Below, one piece after another: positions 20,060 to 31,774 of a stretch of 64,000 bases of DNA; within the stretch, counting starts at the first letter, position 1; each line of letters begins with the position of its first letter. The stretch lies in NCBI GenBank assembly GCA_032358165.1, contig JAALGY010000033.1, positions 2,232,001 through 2,296,000 of the forward strand, written 5' to 3'. This stretch comes from Diplosphaera chodatii (taxonomy: Eukaryota; Chlorophyta; Trebouxiophyceae; Prasiolales; Stichococcaceae). Made by a program: the position numbers and the translations under genes. The notes below the pieces were generated by a model, which did no database searches, was not told where the DNA came from, and saw only the letters and a program-made list of their open reading frames with translations.

Positions 20060-22957
20060 CTATTTCTGTCTTTTCTGCTGCGCATCGTGCGCCAGCGGCA
20101 TCACCAGCCTGTAGACGTTTTTCCCATTGATCTTCACATGCGTATTGAGCAGGTGGCGGTATCGCCCGGCCTTGAAGCATCCCAAAAGTGTGTCCTTCCA
20201 CCTGCAGAGTCGGGCCAAGTGGAGCGTTCAGGAAAATGGTGCGACGACAGTACACACAGCAACAGCATAGTTGCTGGAACTGCTGCACGGGCTCTGAAAC
20301 ACTGTGAGTGTCTGCCGCACCGTGGGTACGTTTTGGTGCCAGGCCGTGCGGAGTAGTCCAGCTGGCGTGCAAACTCTGGGTTTGCTTCTATCACCTTTGC
20401 GATGGCGTCAATGTTGCCCTCGTGGCCTGTGCGTGTTGAGACGTCATGTGAGCCGGTGGGTGCATGGTTGTGTGCTCCATTCGGCAACCATGGGCACACG
20501 CATCTGCATGCTGGCTGTTGTAGGCCAGTACCTGGCAGATGCTGCAGCGCATACTCCACCATGACGTGCATTGCTGTGCCTGTCCGGGGGTTCAGCCGGC
20601 ATCCATGCCTGCACCCAGACGCAAGCACTGATGAGTGGCTGATATCAATCTGAAAACCAGCAGAATACGGTGGCGGAGACACAGACATACATGCAGCAGC
20701 AACAGGCAGTGCATGCCGGCAGCATCATGCCAGGGGTTCCGTGCACACCTGTTGCTCGACTTCTGGTACTGGGGGTCGGCCAGGGTGCGGAACATGCGCT
20801 CAGCGGATGCGCCGCCCTTCGACCAGCGACCCAGGCGGTTGGCCACGGCCTCCCACTCCACCGCCCCGCACGGCCTCACCTGTTGTGATTGCAGGCGCAT
20901 GTCACTTGGTTGCATCACCGCGGCATGCACAGCTAGCTGCAGATGACGGTCAGATACCCGACACCAACGCAGCGGTTTGTACACTGCAGGGCGGTTCCCA
21001 CCTCCTGCACGATGGCCAGCAGCGCGGCTTTGTCTTCCTCGGTCCAGGAGCCTATTGCAGAGGAGGCGGCGGTGGCGCCGCCGTCCGCCGTCCCGGCGCT
21101 GTGGCCACTCGTGGTGTCGCTGCTGGCGCCGGTGCATGCGGAGCTGGCGTTGCTCCGAGCCACGCGCTGCTGGTGCTGCAGCCGCTCCTGCAGCGTCGGC
21201 GACTTGGGCTTGCCGACGCCCCCTGCAAAGTTGTGATCATGGGTCAGTGGGCGGCGCCGGATCACCGCATCTGTATGGGGGCACGCCAACGTGGGACGCA
21301 TGAGTTCAGCGTACATGACAGCCTGTGGGCTTCCGCCTCACCCTGCACACGCAACAGGTTTTTGGTGGGCGACCGCGGCCCGGGGCGGGCCTTGTGGCAG
21401 CTCCGCGGTGGCGTCGTCGGCGGGGAGCTGGGCAGCGAAACGAGCTCGCCGCTGTGGTGCGGCGTCAGCAGGGAGGTGTAGGCGGCGGCCACGTTGCGCT
21501 GCAGCAGGGGTGGCGCACCGCCCTGCGCCGTGTCCTGCACAGCCCGCAGCTGTGGCGAGCTCACCTGCCCCTCACACATGCCTGCATGATCAACCAGCCA
21601 CACTTATACAAGCGTCCATGCTTTGACGACATGCATGGATCACTCGAGCAGCAGCTACAGCAGGCACTCACCCATGAAGCTGACGGCCTGCAGCAGGCCG
21701 TGCAGCGGGTCGGCGTGGCAGCTCGCGGCAGTGGCCGTGATGTTGTACTGCTGCTTGGACTGCTGCCGCTGGTGCTGCTGGTGCTGCTGCTCTGCCTTCT
21801 GCAGCGCCAGGCTGACATGGCACCTCGGTGGCGTGTGGGGCCCCTCGCCCTGGCGCACGCCTGCATGTGAACAAGGACCAGGGCCTGCAGCGCCAAAATT
21901 GCCATCCAGTGTGATCATGTGCGGTACCGCTGCAAGCGCGCATCATGGGCTCATGGGCATGTACCCACCCGGACTGCCCGCGACGGCGCCGTCATACCGG
22001 TGCACCGCCGGCACCTGCGGCTCCTCCAGCCCAGCAGGCGGGTGCGCCGCCAGGAACTGCAGCACCTGCTGCGCTTGCTGCTGTCGCGCGGCCGCTGTGG
22101 GCGTGAACGCCGACGAGCCGCTGCCCTGCAGGATGATGAGTGCGTGTAAGGGGTCGCGCACAGATCAGGCCCTCACGCAGGTGGTGTGAGGCAGCGTGGG
22201 TGGTGTCTTGCACTGTCAACCAGGTCATGCATGTCAGGAGGGGTTTTTGGCGCTGTGCAGGGTCACCAGGACGGGGCCCCTGGGCCTGATCGGGACGGGA
22301 GCGCTCAGTGGGGGGCTGCAGGGCTCCAGCGGCGGGGGTGCGCCGCGGGGGGTGCCCTGGAGCCCCGGCAGCCACCCCAGTCGGGCCCCAGTCCGACCGC
22401 CGGCTGTCGGGTCCCCCGCAGTGGCGATTCCGTGTACATCTGCAATCAAACGAAACATGTGGAACCAGATGGATCAATCGTACCACTGGAAACCGTTTCA
22501 GGATGCCGCCGGCTCGGCCGCGGCGCTGCACCCCCCCACCTGTCCTCAACGACTTATCGCCCAGTACTTGCCTGCACTATCTTGTCGCAGGCAACCGCCG
22601 CAGCGCGTACTGATGCTAAGCAAGACTCATTCGTGACAATGAGCCTTCCATGGACAGCCAGGCGGTGCTTGAATCGCGAAAGCGGCCTTCTTGCCCGAAA
22701 AATGTAAACGCTGCAAACTTTCGAAACCGCGGAGGTGCAGATGCAACGGCCGCGTGAGGCGGCCTGCACAATGGGCACAGACTTTGCGCTGAAGGATCAA
22801 ACGGCAAGATCCGAACAGCACCTGGCCATGTGGGTGGCACGCCGTCCTGCGGCGCGGGGCGTCCTGCCGGGCGCAGTTGCAGCTGCAGTTGCAGGGCGGC
22901 CCGCCACAGGTCCTGCTGATCTGCCGCCGCACGCAGCGACACTGATGGGGAACCCAT
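20060..22957 (-). CDS. SANT/Myb-like protein with a C-terminal winged-helix-like domain
   Basis: Probable nuclear DNA- or chromatin-binding protein. The first real ATG in frame is 22957 (MGSPSVSLRAAADQQDLWRA). Exons then join in phase through a Gly/Pro-rich segment (DPTAGGRTGARLGWLPG, about 22420), a Gln/Ala segment (AARQQQAQQVLQFLAAHPP), a Gln/His-rich tract (about 21800-21700) and a Ser/Pro segment (ELVSLPSSPPTTPPRS). A SANT-like domain is split by an intron: GSWTEEDKAALLAIVQEVG (about 21050), then VEWEAVANRLGRWSKGG with AERMFRTLADP (about 20850). The C-terminus (MVEYALQHLPGHEGNIDAIA, then VIEANPEFARQLDYS, WKDTLLGCFKAGRYR and KINGKNVYRLV) reads like an H15- or HARE-type winged helix. TAG is at 20060-20062. 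The domain pairing recalls plant H1/Myb proteins, but the order differs and I do not know an exact homologue. Confidence 0.75.
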
Positions 22958-23469
22958 ACGGGCTGCCAACGCGGCCGCTGCTGCCCGCGCAACCGCGCTT
23001 GAGTGGGTCGAGGGGGTGACGAGTTGGCAGGCAGTCTGCCCGATGTGCGTCGCCGGTGCAGCGCAAGCCACCGTACAGAGCTGTCAGCAAATCCTGTATA
23101 CGTGTCCTGTAAGTCAATGGGCAGTCATCCGGATGTGCCGGCCACTTTCGCGGGATAACGGCAATGCACCAATGCTGGCCGCGGCCTGGCTCGGGAGATA
23201 TTGAGAGTTGTCGGTGTGTACGAGGGGATATAAAGCCCCTTGGCATGCAGATATTTGTTGCACTTTGCCCGGTCCACTCAGCAAACTGGCACGGACAGTA
23301 AGATGACACCGATTATGGACACAAGCACACACAACGTATTGCAACTTAAACACAGCAGATGACACGCCCCAGAACATGGCACAAAAATGGGTGCTCCCTC
23401 AGTGACGAGCGCCAGAAGGAACCGCTATGGTACTGGCAGCAGCAGTGTCCCCGCACGGGGTGCTGCTGC
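22958..23469. other. Intergenic region SANT gene / FGT1 gene
   Basis: Holds the SANT gene promoter and the FGT1 3' flank, both genes being on the minus strand. A TATAAA box at 23229-23234 faces right, flanked by AGGGG and CCCCT. It has no recognised gene to serve on that strand. Confidence 0.4.
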
Positions 23470-26400
23470 TCAAGTCAGGTCAATGCTGTCGTAGAGCTGC
23501 TGTTGCTGGTGCCAGGCGGCAGGGCCAGTGGACGCCGTTCCCACCGGCGCTTGCTGCTTATGCTGATACGGCCAAGGCGCCATGTGCAGGGCCTGCTGCT
23601 GGTGCTGGAAGGGCTGCGGCGGCGGCGGCTGCGGCTCGGCATCCGAGTCACTGAGGCTGATGGCGTTGCCGTTGCGGCCTGCAAGCCGGTTGAGCACCTC
23701 GTCCACGGCGCCCTCTGGAATGGACACACCCACCAGCCGCCTCGAGTCGGCACCTGCACCATGTGGCAGCAGCACAAGCTCACAACACGCGTGCTGACAC
23801 CTCATCCGTTTGCCAGCTGTGGACTCCTGGTCCCCAGCAGCTGCCAGCTCAGCAGCAGCACGCACGAGCACCAACTGCGCTGCAACGAGGAGCCGCAGGA
23901 CCCAGGTCGACGCAACCGGATCGGTGGACACGACAGCGCGCCTGTGGTCTGCAGCCGGAGCACCGACAGCTTGCGGTCCACGGCGCGGACCTGCTGCTGC
24001 AGCGCCTCCGACACCGCGTCCCACACCTGCACACCACTTCCCAACATCAGCGGATGACCTACGCGGCTGCTTGTGCCCACTGGGACACTCCCGTCAAAGA
24101 CACCCACGTCCATGCTGCGAGCGGGTGCGGTGCGCTGGCCGCTGCGCACCGGCAGCACCAGGCCGCCGAGGAGGGAGATGCGGCGGATGCGGGCGCCGGA
24201 GGTGTTGCGCTGCCGCCCCGCGTGCTCGTGCGCCTGCACCCACAGCCGCTGCGCCGAGTCCGCATCCAGCCGCTGGTACCTGTCACATGGCGTCGCCAGT
24301 GGCGTTCGCTCATTGCCTGGGTGGCACTTTGAGGTATGCTGTGGTGCACATCGCCCACAGCAGCACACCATGCTGCATCGCACTGCTCTGCAGGCAAACA
24401 GACACATGACGGCCTGTCTGACGGCTGAACACCGAGCGCACCTAAGCGTGAGCTCGTCCAGCTTCAGGATCTTGGCGGCGCGGCCTGTGGCGGGGCGGTG
24501 CACGCGGAACAGCGGCGGCACCGCCACCCCGGTCTGCACCGCCAGCATGCAGTGCACCTTGCCGCCCAGCCCCAGCTTCCTCGCCCTGCACGCCAGGCGC
24601 ACGCCGGGCCGCATCACCATCGGAACGCAGCACGGTTTCGACACCCAAAGCTGGTTGGCAAGGTGGCGACGCTGTGGTGCGGACATGCGCGTTGACCCAC
24701 CTGTAGAAGCCGTCATGGGTGCGAGGCGTCGCGGGGCTGGGCAGGCCGTTGGGCTGCTCCTCGCCCTCTGCTGCTGCTTTGCCGGTCTGCAACGGCAAGG
24801 GGATGCATGCTGACTTCCACCATCGTTTCCACACCCTACACACCGCAGCCTGACAGCACCTGACAGGCGCGATGGTGCCTAGTACTCACCGGGCTGGGCT
24901 GCAGGGCCGCGTCTGACAGCAGCTGCTGGGCGGCGGGCCAGGAGCACCCGCGGTCCACCTCGATGCTGTACAGCACCGTCTTGGCGCCCGTGTGCCCGTC
25001 CTGCAGCCGCGGCAGAGCCTCCATTGTGCCACGGCCTCGTGGCACCGGCAGAAAAGGAGCATTGTGATCAACAGGCATGAAGCCTGAAGGGATACCTTGA
25101 GGCTGCTGAAGCAAGGCGCAGTGCGGAAGGGGAACACGGCTGGAGCAGCTGGCGACGTCCGCACATCACAGGCAAGGGGGCGGGCGGCGCACCGTGCGGA
25201 CGGTCTGCGGCGGGGAGGTGAGGGCGACGCTGGAGCCGGCCACGTCCACGATGCCCTCGTCGTAGTTGCCCTCCCGGCGCGCCTCCTCCACCGTCGCCTC
25301 CAGCACCGCCTGGAAGGTGTCGAACACGTGCTTCTGCGCCGCGGGGTCCAGCCCCAGCAGCCTGCATGAGTTCAGGTGTCGGGGGTCGGCTCGCAGCAAA
25401 CAGCTGCACACATGTGCACTTCACAGTGCTGTGCCACGATGAGCAGAAGCAGTGGCTGCATGTGATGCTGTCCTCACATCAGCGCATCCACACTTGGCAG
25501 CCAGGCTGCAAGTCTGCCTGTCATACACCGGCCAGCACCGCTTCAGCAGCAGCACCAGTGCAGGAGTTGACACCGGTCCCGCGGCCCCGCACCTGTTGAG
25601 GAAGCGGGGCACGTCGCCCTTGTCCTGGTCGCTGATCTTGCCGCAGTCGACGGGCGCGCCCGCGTCGTCGGACAGGAACTCGTTGATCATGACGGCGGAC
25701 ACGTGCGCCGCGGGGCGGATGATGCCCACGTTGAGCAGGTGCGCCCGCGCCCGCCCGTTGAAGATGCCCAGCGACATCTGCGCACGCCCAAACGCCTTCA
25801 AGGGACCCGGCTGTCAGGGGCCCAGCCACAAGCGTTGAGCCACTCAAGGACTGGCAGCACATCGCAGTGCGGCAGCGGGCAGGGTCTGCATCAGGGGGAC
25901 ACCACCCGGTGCTGTGAGCATCAGGTTGGGGACACGGCCAGCGGGTTCGACCGGGTACCTCGGGGGCGTGGCCGTCGGGGGTGGGCAGGCAGGCGGGGGG
26001 CAGCACCGGGGGCCGCTCCTCCTCCAGGATGCCGCGGTAGGTGGCCTTCAGAGCGCGCTGCCCCCACACCGACTCGAAGTTGTAGTCCTTCAGCTGCGAG
26101 CCCACCCCCGCGCGCCGGTCGCCCTGCACCGCGGCGGGACTGCAGGCTTACCAGGCCAGCAGGTGTGCAGCAGCTGCGGTTCTGTACTTGCTGTGATCCG
26201 CACGGCAATTTCTGACACCAACATGGAAGCCTTGCTGCTGTGTGCGTCTTTGTACCTGGGTGAGTGCGCCCAGGGACTCTAGCCGTCGGGCTACAGAGGC
26301 GGCAAAGCGCTTCTCGCCGCCAAGCGGTGTGAACAGCAGCCTGCAGGCCAGCAGCATGCGCTCAGTGACAGCATACTCATGGCGGCGGCTCTGTAGGAGC

Positions 26401-29400
26401 CATTGCTGGCTGCAGATGGGTGTTAGCTCACCGACCAGGCTGCAGCACCAGCTTCGGACGCACCTGTACTGCGGGGCATGCGCCTGGTTGGCGCGGTGCG
26501 AGCGCCCAAACTGCTGGATGGCCTTGTCGGCCGACCAGGGCAGCTCCAACGTGAGGTGCACCCTCCGCCGCTGGTTCTTCGCACGCCTGCGACGCAGCAC
26601 TTGCAGGGTGATGGAATGGCAAGGAAACACCCGGGCCCCCAGCAGTGGCACCTTGCAGAACTATTGTACTGATACCATCGCCAGTGCTGGCATAGGTGAT
26701 AGCCATCATGTATCTGCAATGCAGGCGAGCGTGGCAGCGCACTTGTCGGCGTGCAGGGAGATGCCGGCGGACGCCGCCTCAGAGATGACCGCGATGAGCT
26801 TGGTGCCGTCCAGGAACAGCGTGCGCTCGTGCACGTTGATGGTGTCCAGCGTGGCGCCGGACTCGCAGCCGCTCGCGTTACGCGCCTCCCACCGCACCCC
26901 CGGCCTGTCTGTCCGGCGCACCAGCCGCCCCTTCCGTCCTGCAGATGCCACACGGCGGGCTAGGTCCGCCTGCCAATGCTGCACTGTCGACAGGGCACTT
27001 CTCGTGGTGCTCTTGAGGACTATGTCGCCATTGTCGAACCGTACGGCATCAGCAGGCATGGTCTTGCTCCAGCGGGGGCACCTGTCATCTCGGCGACTGC
27101 AGAGGTGCCGCCAAGCAGGTCGATGAGCGAGTCCAGCGGGTTGTTGGGCAGCTCCATCGCCGCCACGGCCTGCAAGACCTGGTCCTTCCGCTGCTGGGCC
27201 TCCGCGTGGTGCCGCAGCATCTGCTCCCTCTCGATCGACCGGAGCTCTGCCTGCGCACCAGCAAATACAAATTGCTGATGAGAAGGCGCCTGATCGATGG
27301 TGCACCACTCTTGCATTAGGCTCCGCTGTTGAGCTTGATGGTGCAAGCTGTGCACGTGCAGCAGGTGCATGGTTCGTAGGGTTGGCTTGCCCACCTGGGC
27401 TGCTGCTGTGACGGCGTCGGCAGCGCTGCTGATGCCAAAAGGGTGTGAGTGATGCGTGCTGCCGTGCAGACTGCCATTGGCAGTGCCACGATACGAAGTG
27501 CTGCCTGGCTGCGGCTGATGTGCAAGGTCTGCCTCTGCAGCCTCCGCCGCCGCTGCTGCTGCCGCCGCCGCTGCTGCTGCCGCTGCTGCTGACTGCTGCA
27601 CATTGCGACACAGGGAAGCTGTTTGCAGCACTGTGAAAGCTCGTATACACACGACAGTGTGACCGCACACAACATGGGAGCACTCTGCCAGCAATATTCG
27701 GCTCTTACCCGGCGGGAGGGGCGGGCGTCGGGGCGGCGGGCCCTGCCCTTGGCCGGCGCAGGCTTCTGTGCTGCATTTGCGTCCGCATTGGGGTCCACCG
27801 GCATGGGGTAGTAGTCCTCCACCAGCTTCAGCAGCAGCTCCTGCAGAATGCACATACGTGATGAAAGGTGCAGTGCTGGGACTACCACTGGCGGGCTGGA
27901 GGCGCAGGCATGACGCGGTTGTACACTGCCCTGCTACCAGCGCCGCCGACAACATCAGTCGGGGGATGGTGAGCAACACTCAGGGGAGGCGCGGTCTGAG
28001 AGCTCCTTTGGGCAGCATGCTCGTCTGCAGCCAGTGGTTTGGGCAAGGGATTCGCACCCGGGGCCCGGACACGAAGTCGTCCAGCTCCTCCCCGCGCTCG
28101 GCGACCACGTCCACGGTGCGCGCCTCCCCCGTGCTCTGCAGCCCGATCACGCAGCAGCGCCCCGTCTCCAGCGCCTCGCTCGCCATGCGCACCAGCGCCG
28201 GGATCTGGCCATACCGAATTTAGACCGACCATCAGCGTATATCAACATAATCTCATAGTACACCCTGGCAAGCACATCCATTGGTGGCCATCTCAGGAGG
28301 AATCCGAGGTGCAAGCGCTTGGCAGGCGCAGGAACACCTTCGACGCCATGCACATGTGGCGGAAGAAGCGCTGGTGGGTGCCCCAGAAGGCGCGCCACAG
28401 CATGTGGCGGCGCGGGTTGCGGCCGCCGCCGCCGCGGGCCGGGGCCGCCGTCGCCTCCCGCTCCTCCAGCAGCTCGGCCGCGTACAGGAACTCGCGCCGC
28501 AGCTGGCACCACATGAGCGCGGCGTCCGCATACTGCTTCGTGAGCTGCTCATCCAGCGCCTCCTCCTTCACCTCGAACTCGGCGCCTGTAACGGCGCCGC
28601 TCCACTTTGCACCAGCCTGTGTTGGGTCGCCAGCCACGTCTGCATGATAGACACACACCACAGGACAGGACCGCGCACCAGCGAAGGACAGGGTGCGGGC
28701 CACATACACGCCCTGGGCCTTGAGGTCCATGGCCACCAGCTCCAGGGCCGCCACGCCGCGCTGCGAGATTGCCTGGAGGAAGCTGGCAAAGTCCGCAAAG
28801 GCGGTGTTGCCGGCGCCCCACAGCCCCAGGCGCACCATGTAGCCCAGATTCCGCGGCTCAGATGCACCTGCGCAGCCAGCGGACAGGCGTGTGCCTTCCT
28901 GCCAAGTGGCCAGGTGAGTCTGCATGTCGCAAAGATTGCATGACCACTGTCCGGTGCACCCAGCAGGAGACATGAGCAGTAGCAACAGCGCACCTGTGGC
29001 GGAACAGTAGACGACACGGGCGTTGGGCAGCAGCCGCTGCAGCTCGACCACCTTCTCCCCCACTTTGGTGGCGCGCCCGCCGCTGTCCGGCACCAGGTTC
29101 TTCGCCTGCTCAGCAGGATGAGAGCGCGTCAGTGCTTCTGAGCTGCTCGCCCCACATGCAGCATGCTGCAGTACCCAAGCGGACCCAAGAGGCTGTACCT
29201 TGTGGCACTCGTCGTACACAATGAGCCCGTCAAAGTCTGCCCCGCACCAGTTGACCAGCTGCTCCAATCGCGATGAACCCTGCAATCGACGATGTGCTGG
29301 GTAAGCACTCGGTACTGCATCGGTTGGCAGAAAGGCAGCAGAACCGTGGCTGTGACGCATGCAAAGTGTGCAAAGCATGAAAGGACATAAGATGAGCACG

Positions 29401-31001
29401 ACAGGCACCTTCTCTGAAGACGAAATCAACGATGAATAGGTCAAGAATATGACGCCCTCGGCAACCTTCCCATTCAGGCTGCCATATGGCAGCTTATTGA
29501 GCGGCTGCACAGCAATGTCTGTGGCTCCTACGTCATCTAGGTCCCTGCACAGTGTGCAACGCACTGTCAGCTGCTGGTCTTTCCAAGCTATAGCCATGCA
29601 CTGCGTGCGGGGGGAGGTGTGTTGTGAGCAGCGAAAGCCCCACCTACGGGAGTCGAACCGGAGGTCGGAGCCAACAGACAACCACAGGTGCCGCTTCCGG
29701 CCGCACCTCCAGTTCTCCAGGATCAGGCCTGCATCAGCAAAAGAGCTCGTGCCACTGCGGCAAAAGTCTGGGAGTTACTCGAGACACATAGTGAAGCTGG
29801 TGCATTGGCGCGCTCCGGGTGGACACAGGGCGGCGGCGGACCCGCGATGGTGCGGCCCTTGCCGACGCCCGCGCCGTCGCCGATGAAGAAGCCCGCGCGC
29901 TGGCCGTCGGGCAGCGCCTGCTCGTGGCGCTGGCACGCGTACACGATGGACTCCAGCTGCAGCGCGGACAGCCCGCCGCTGGCCACCAGGTCGTCCAGGT
30001 GCAGGCGGTGGGCGATGTCCGGCGGCTCCACCGACGCCAGCGACGCCGTCTCCACCACCGGGTCCGGGTGCGGCACCCCGAAGTCCAGCTTGGCGGGCCG
30101 GTACTCCTGCAGCCCGGCGCAGCACGGCTGCCGTCAGTGCACTGTCACTCATGCCATCGCCAAGGTGACGGCTGGCTTCCAGGGTTGAGCGGGTACCACC
30201 TCTGCTGATGTGCACTCCCGAGCGGGACGCATCAAGAGCTCCGGCACTGCCAAACACCCTGGACTCGCCATGAACGTGGTGCTGGCGTCCTCCTCGGCGT
30301 CCACCCCCTCGTCCTCGTTGGGGTCCGGCTCGGGGTCCCGCTGCCACGCCGGCGCCGCCGCCGCCGAGCCCCCCGCGCCGCTGGTGACCTGGTGGTGCCG
30401 CTTGGAGGGCGGCGGCTCCGCAGACGGCCACCCCGCCAGCCGCTTGCACGCAGCCGTGCTGCCGCCCTGCCACTCGTAGCTGACATGCTGCTGGCTGCCC
30501 TGCACCCTGTGGCGGTTACCCGCCTGCGCACCGCAGCATATTGGGTTTTGCCACAAGGACCTTCACCTACGTCAGACTTTCCGACAACAGTTCGCGGCAA
30601 GGGGACGTACGTTGCATGGTCGGCTGTCCGTTTGACTGGCTACCTGGTGGTGAATATGATGCGGCACGGCGGCGTGCCGTCGTACTGGAGGCTGAGCTAC
30701 GGCTGATGAGGCAGCGAGCCTGCCGGCACACTGCTGCCGAAGCGACTGCTCTGTCTCTGGTGGCAGTTGCACCTGCATGACGATGCAATGAGGCGTCTTC
30801 ACACCCACCTGTTGTGTACACAGAGTTACTGCAGTTGCGTTCAACGCCCTACGGTGGTGCGACTGAGCACACCTGCTGTGACGAGCCGCAGTGCGGGCAA
30901 CTGAACTTCCGTGCACGCAGCAACCCGTCCAGAAGGCTTGCCGGCACATTGACCTGGTTACCGCAGCTGCCGCATGTGACCTGCAGCACTGTCGGGTCCA
31001 T
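23470..31001 (-). CDS. FGT1: FORGETTER1/strawberry-notch (SBNO) family helicase-like regulator
   Basis: SBNO proteins are nuclear SF2-type helicase-like regulators. Arabidopsis FGT1 works with chromatin remodellers in heat-stress memory. From ATG 31001 a zinc-ribbon with CGSC and CPHC pairs (about 30970-30880) comes first. A disordered acidic segment follows ([13 protein letters not shown], about 30310). The ATPase core starts [18 protein letters not shown], with Walker [18 protein letters not shown] (about 29850), [14 protein letters not shown], a DEAH-like VYDECHK (about 29215) and [20 protein letters not shown] (about 29010). The second half has [89 protein letters not shown]-type sequence near 26110 and [25 protein letters not shown]-type stop at 23470. 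Every block follows the Arabidopsis order. A PHD finger, expected near 27264-27700, is not visible. Confidence 0.92.
27539..27600. repeat. GCN/CTG triplet repeat in the FGT1 gene
   Basis: A run of GCTGCTGCC/GCCGCC triplets. On the minus strand it reads as poly-Ala, poly-Gln/Arg or poly-Ser/Gly, depending on frame. It sits between the exon ending RPDARPSRR and the exon starting [10 protein letters not shown], probably in an intron, possibly in an extra exon. Confidence 0.7.
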
Positions 31002-31774
31002 TGCCGCTGCCCCGGCGACCCGCACCCGCCACACGGCCCGGCTGGCCTACAGGCCCGCCCAGCACGCACGCCTACATCCAAGAGACTCAACCCTGGATGT
31101 AGTCGCCAGACGCATCCTCGCCCCATGTGCAGGGCATGCCCGGAGCGCTGCAGCACACTTCAAGTGATGCTGAGCTCACAGGCAACAACAGGCGACGCAC
31201 ATCAGCAGCCCAGGCCTTGAACGGGAGCAGTCACAGCTGGTTTTCGCACACCTGCTGCTCCGCATGTGCTCCAAAATGCTACAAAGCAGCGGCGCCAGCT
31301 GTTGCCTGTATGTTAACAACTGATGCCGCTCGCAGTTACCACCACAGCGCTCAGCAACCCACGTCTGAAGCTTCGCACTGCCTATGCATCATGCGTCGAA
31401 GACTCGCTGGCGGTGCGTTAGCAGCCCGTCTTGGGTAGTCCAGACGGATTACAAGGTCACAACTACTCTTTCAACAGCGTCCAAAGCATGGAACGAGGGC
31501 ACAGCAGTCAACATGCAAGGCTCTGCATCGAAACGTCATGATGTTCGCCCTGTAAAAGCACAGTGCCATTACTGCACGCACTTGAAGATGTCACAGTATT
31601 ACGTAAGTTGGCAATGACCAGCGCGAGCTTCAGAAACAGATCTCTCGTCGGTGGTCACCATGGATTGTACTTCCCGTGTCGATGGTACGTGTCTGCGTGC
31701 ATGCACACAAAACCCTTGACATCGCGCGTGCGCGTGCAGCAGTCATGTCGGAGATTTGACACCCATCAGCTGGC
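31002..31774. promoter_or_regulatory. Divergent intergenic region FGT1 / PAN2
   Basis: About 0.8 kb between two genes running apart; it must contain both promoters. No TATA box, telo-box or ORF of note. Confidence 0.45.

Noticed and set aside
26706..27683. 325-codon minus-strand frame with Ser/Gly runs
   Set aside because: Only its downstream part is true FGT1 coding sequence ([19 protein letters not shown]); the Ser/Gly runs come from the triplet repeat read in one frame.
29640..29690. tRNA-like T-arm sequence (GGTTCGACTCCC on the minus strand)
   Set aside because: It encodes part of the FGT1 exon ending DLRFDSRR; no anticodon or acceptor stems surround it.
30999..31034. FGT1 start at 31034
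   Set aside because: The codon is GTG; ATG 31001 directly precedes the zinc-ribbon.
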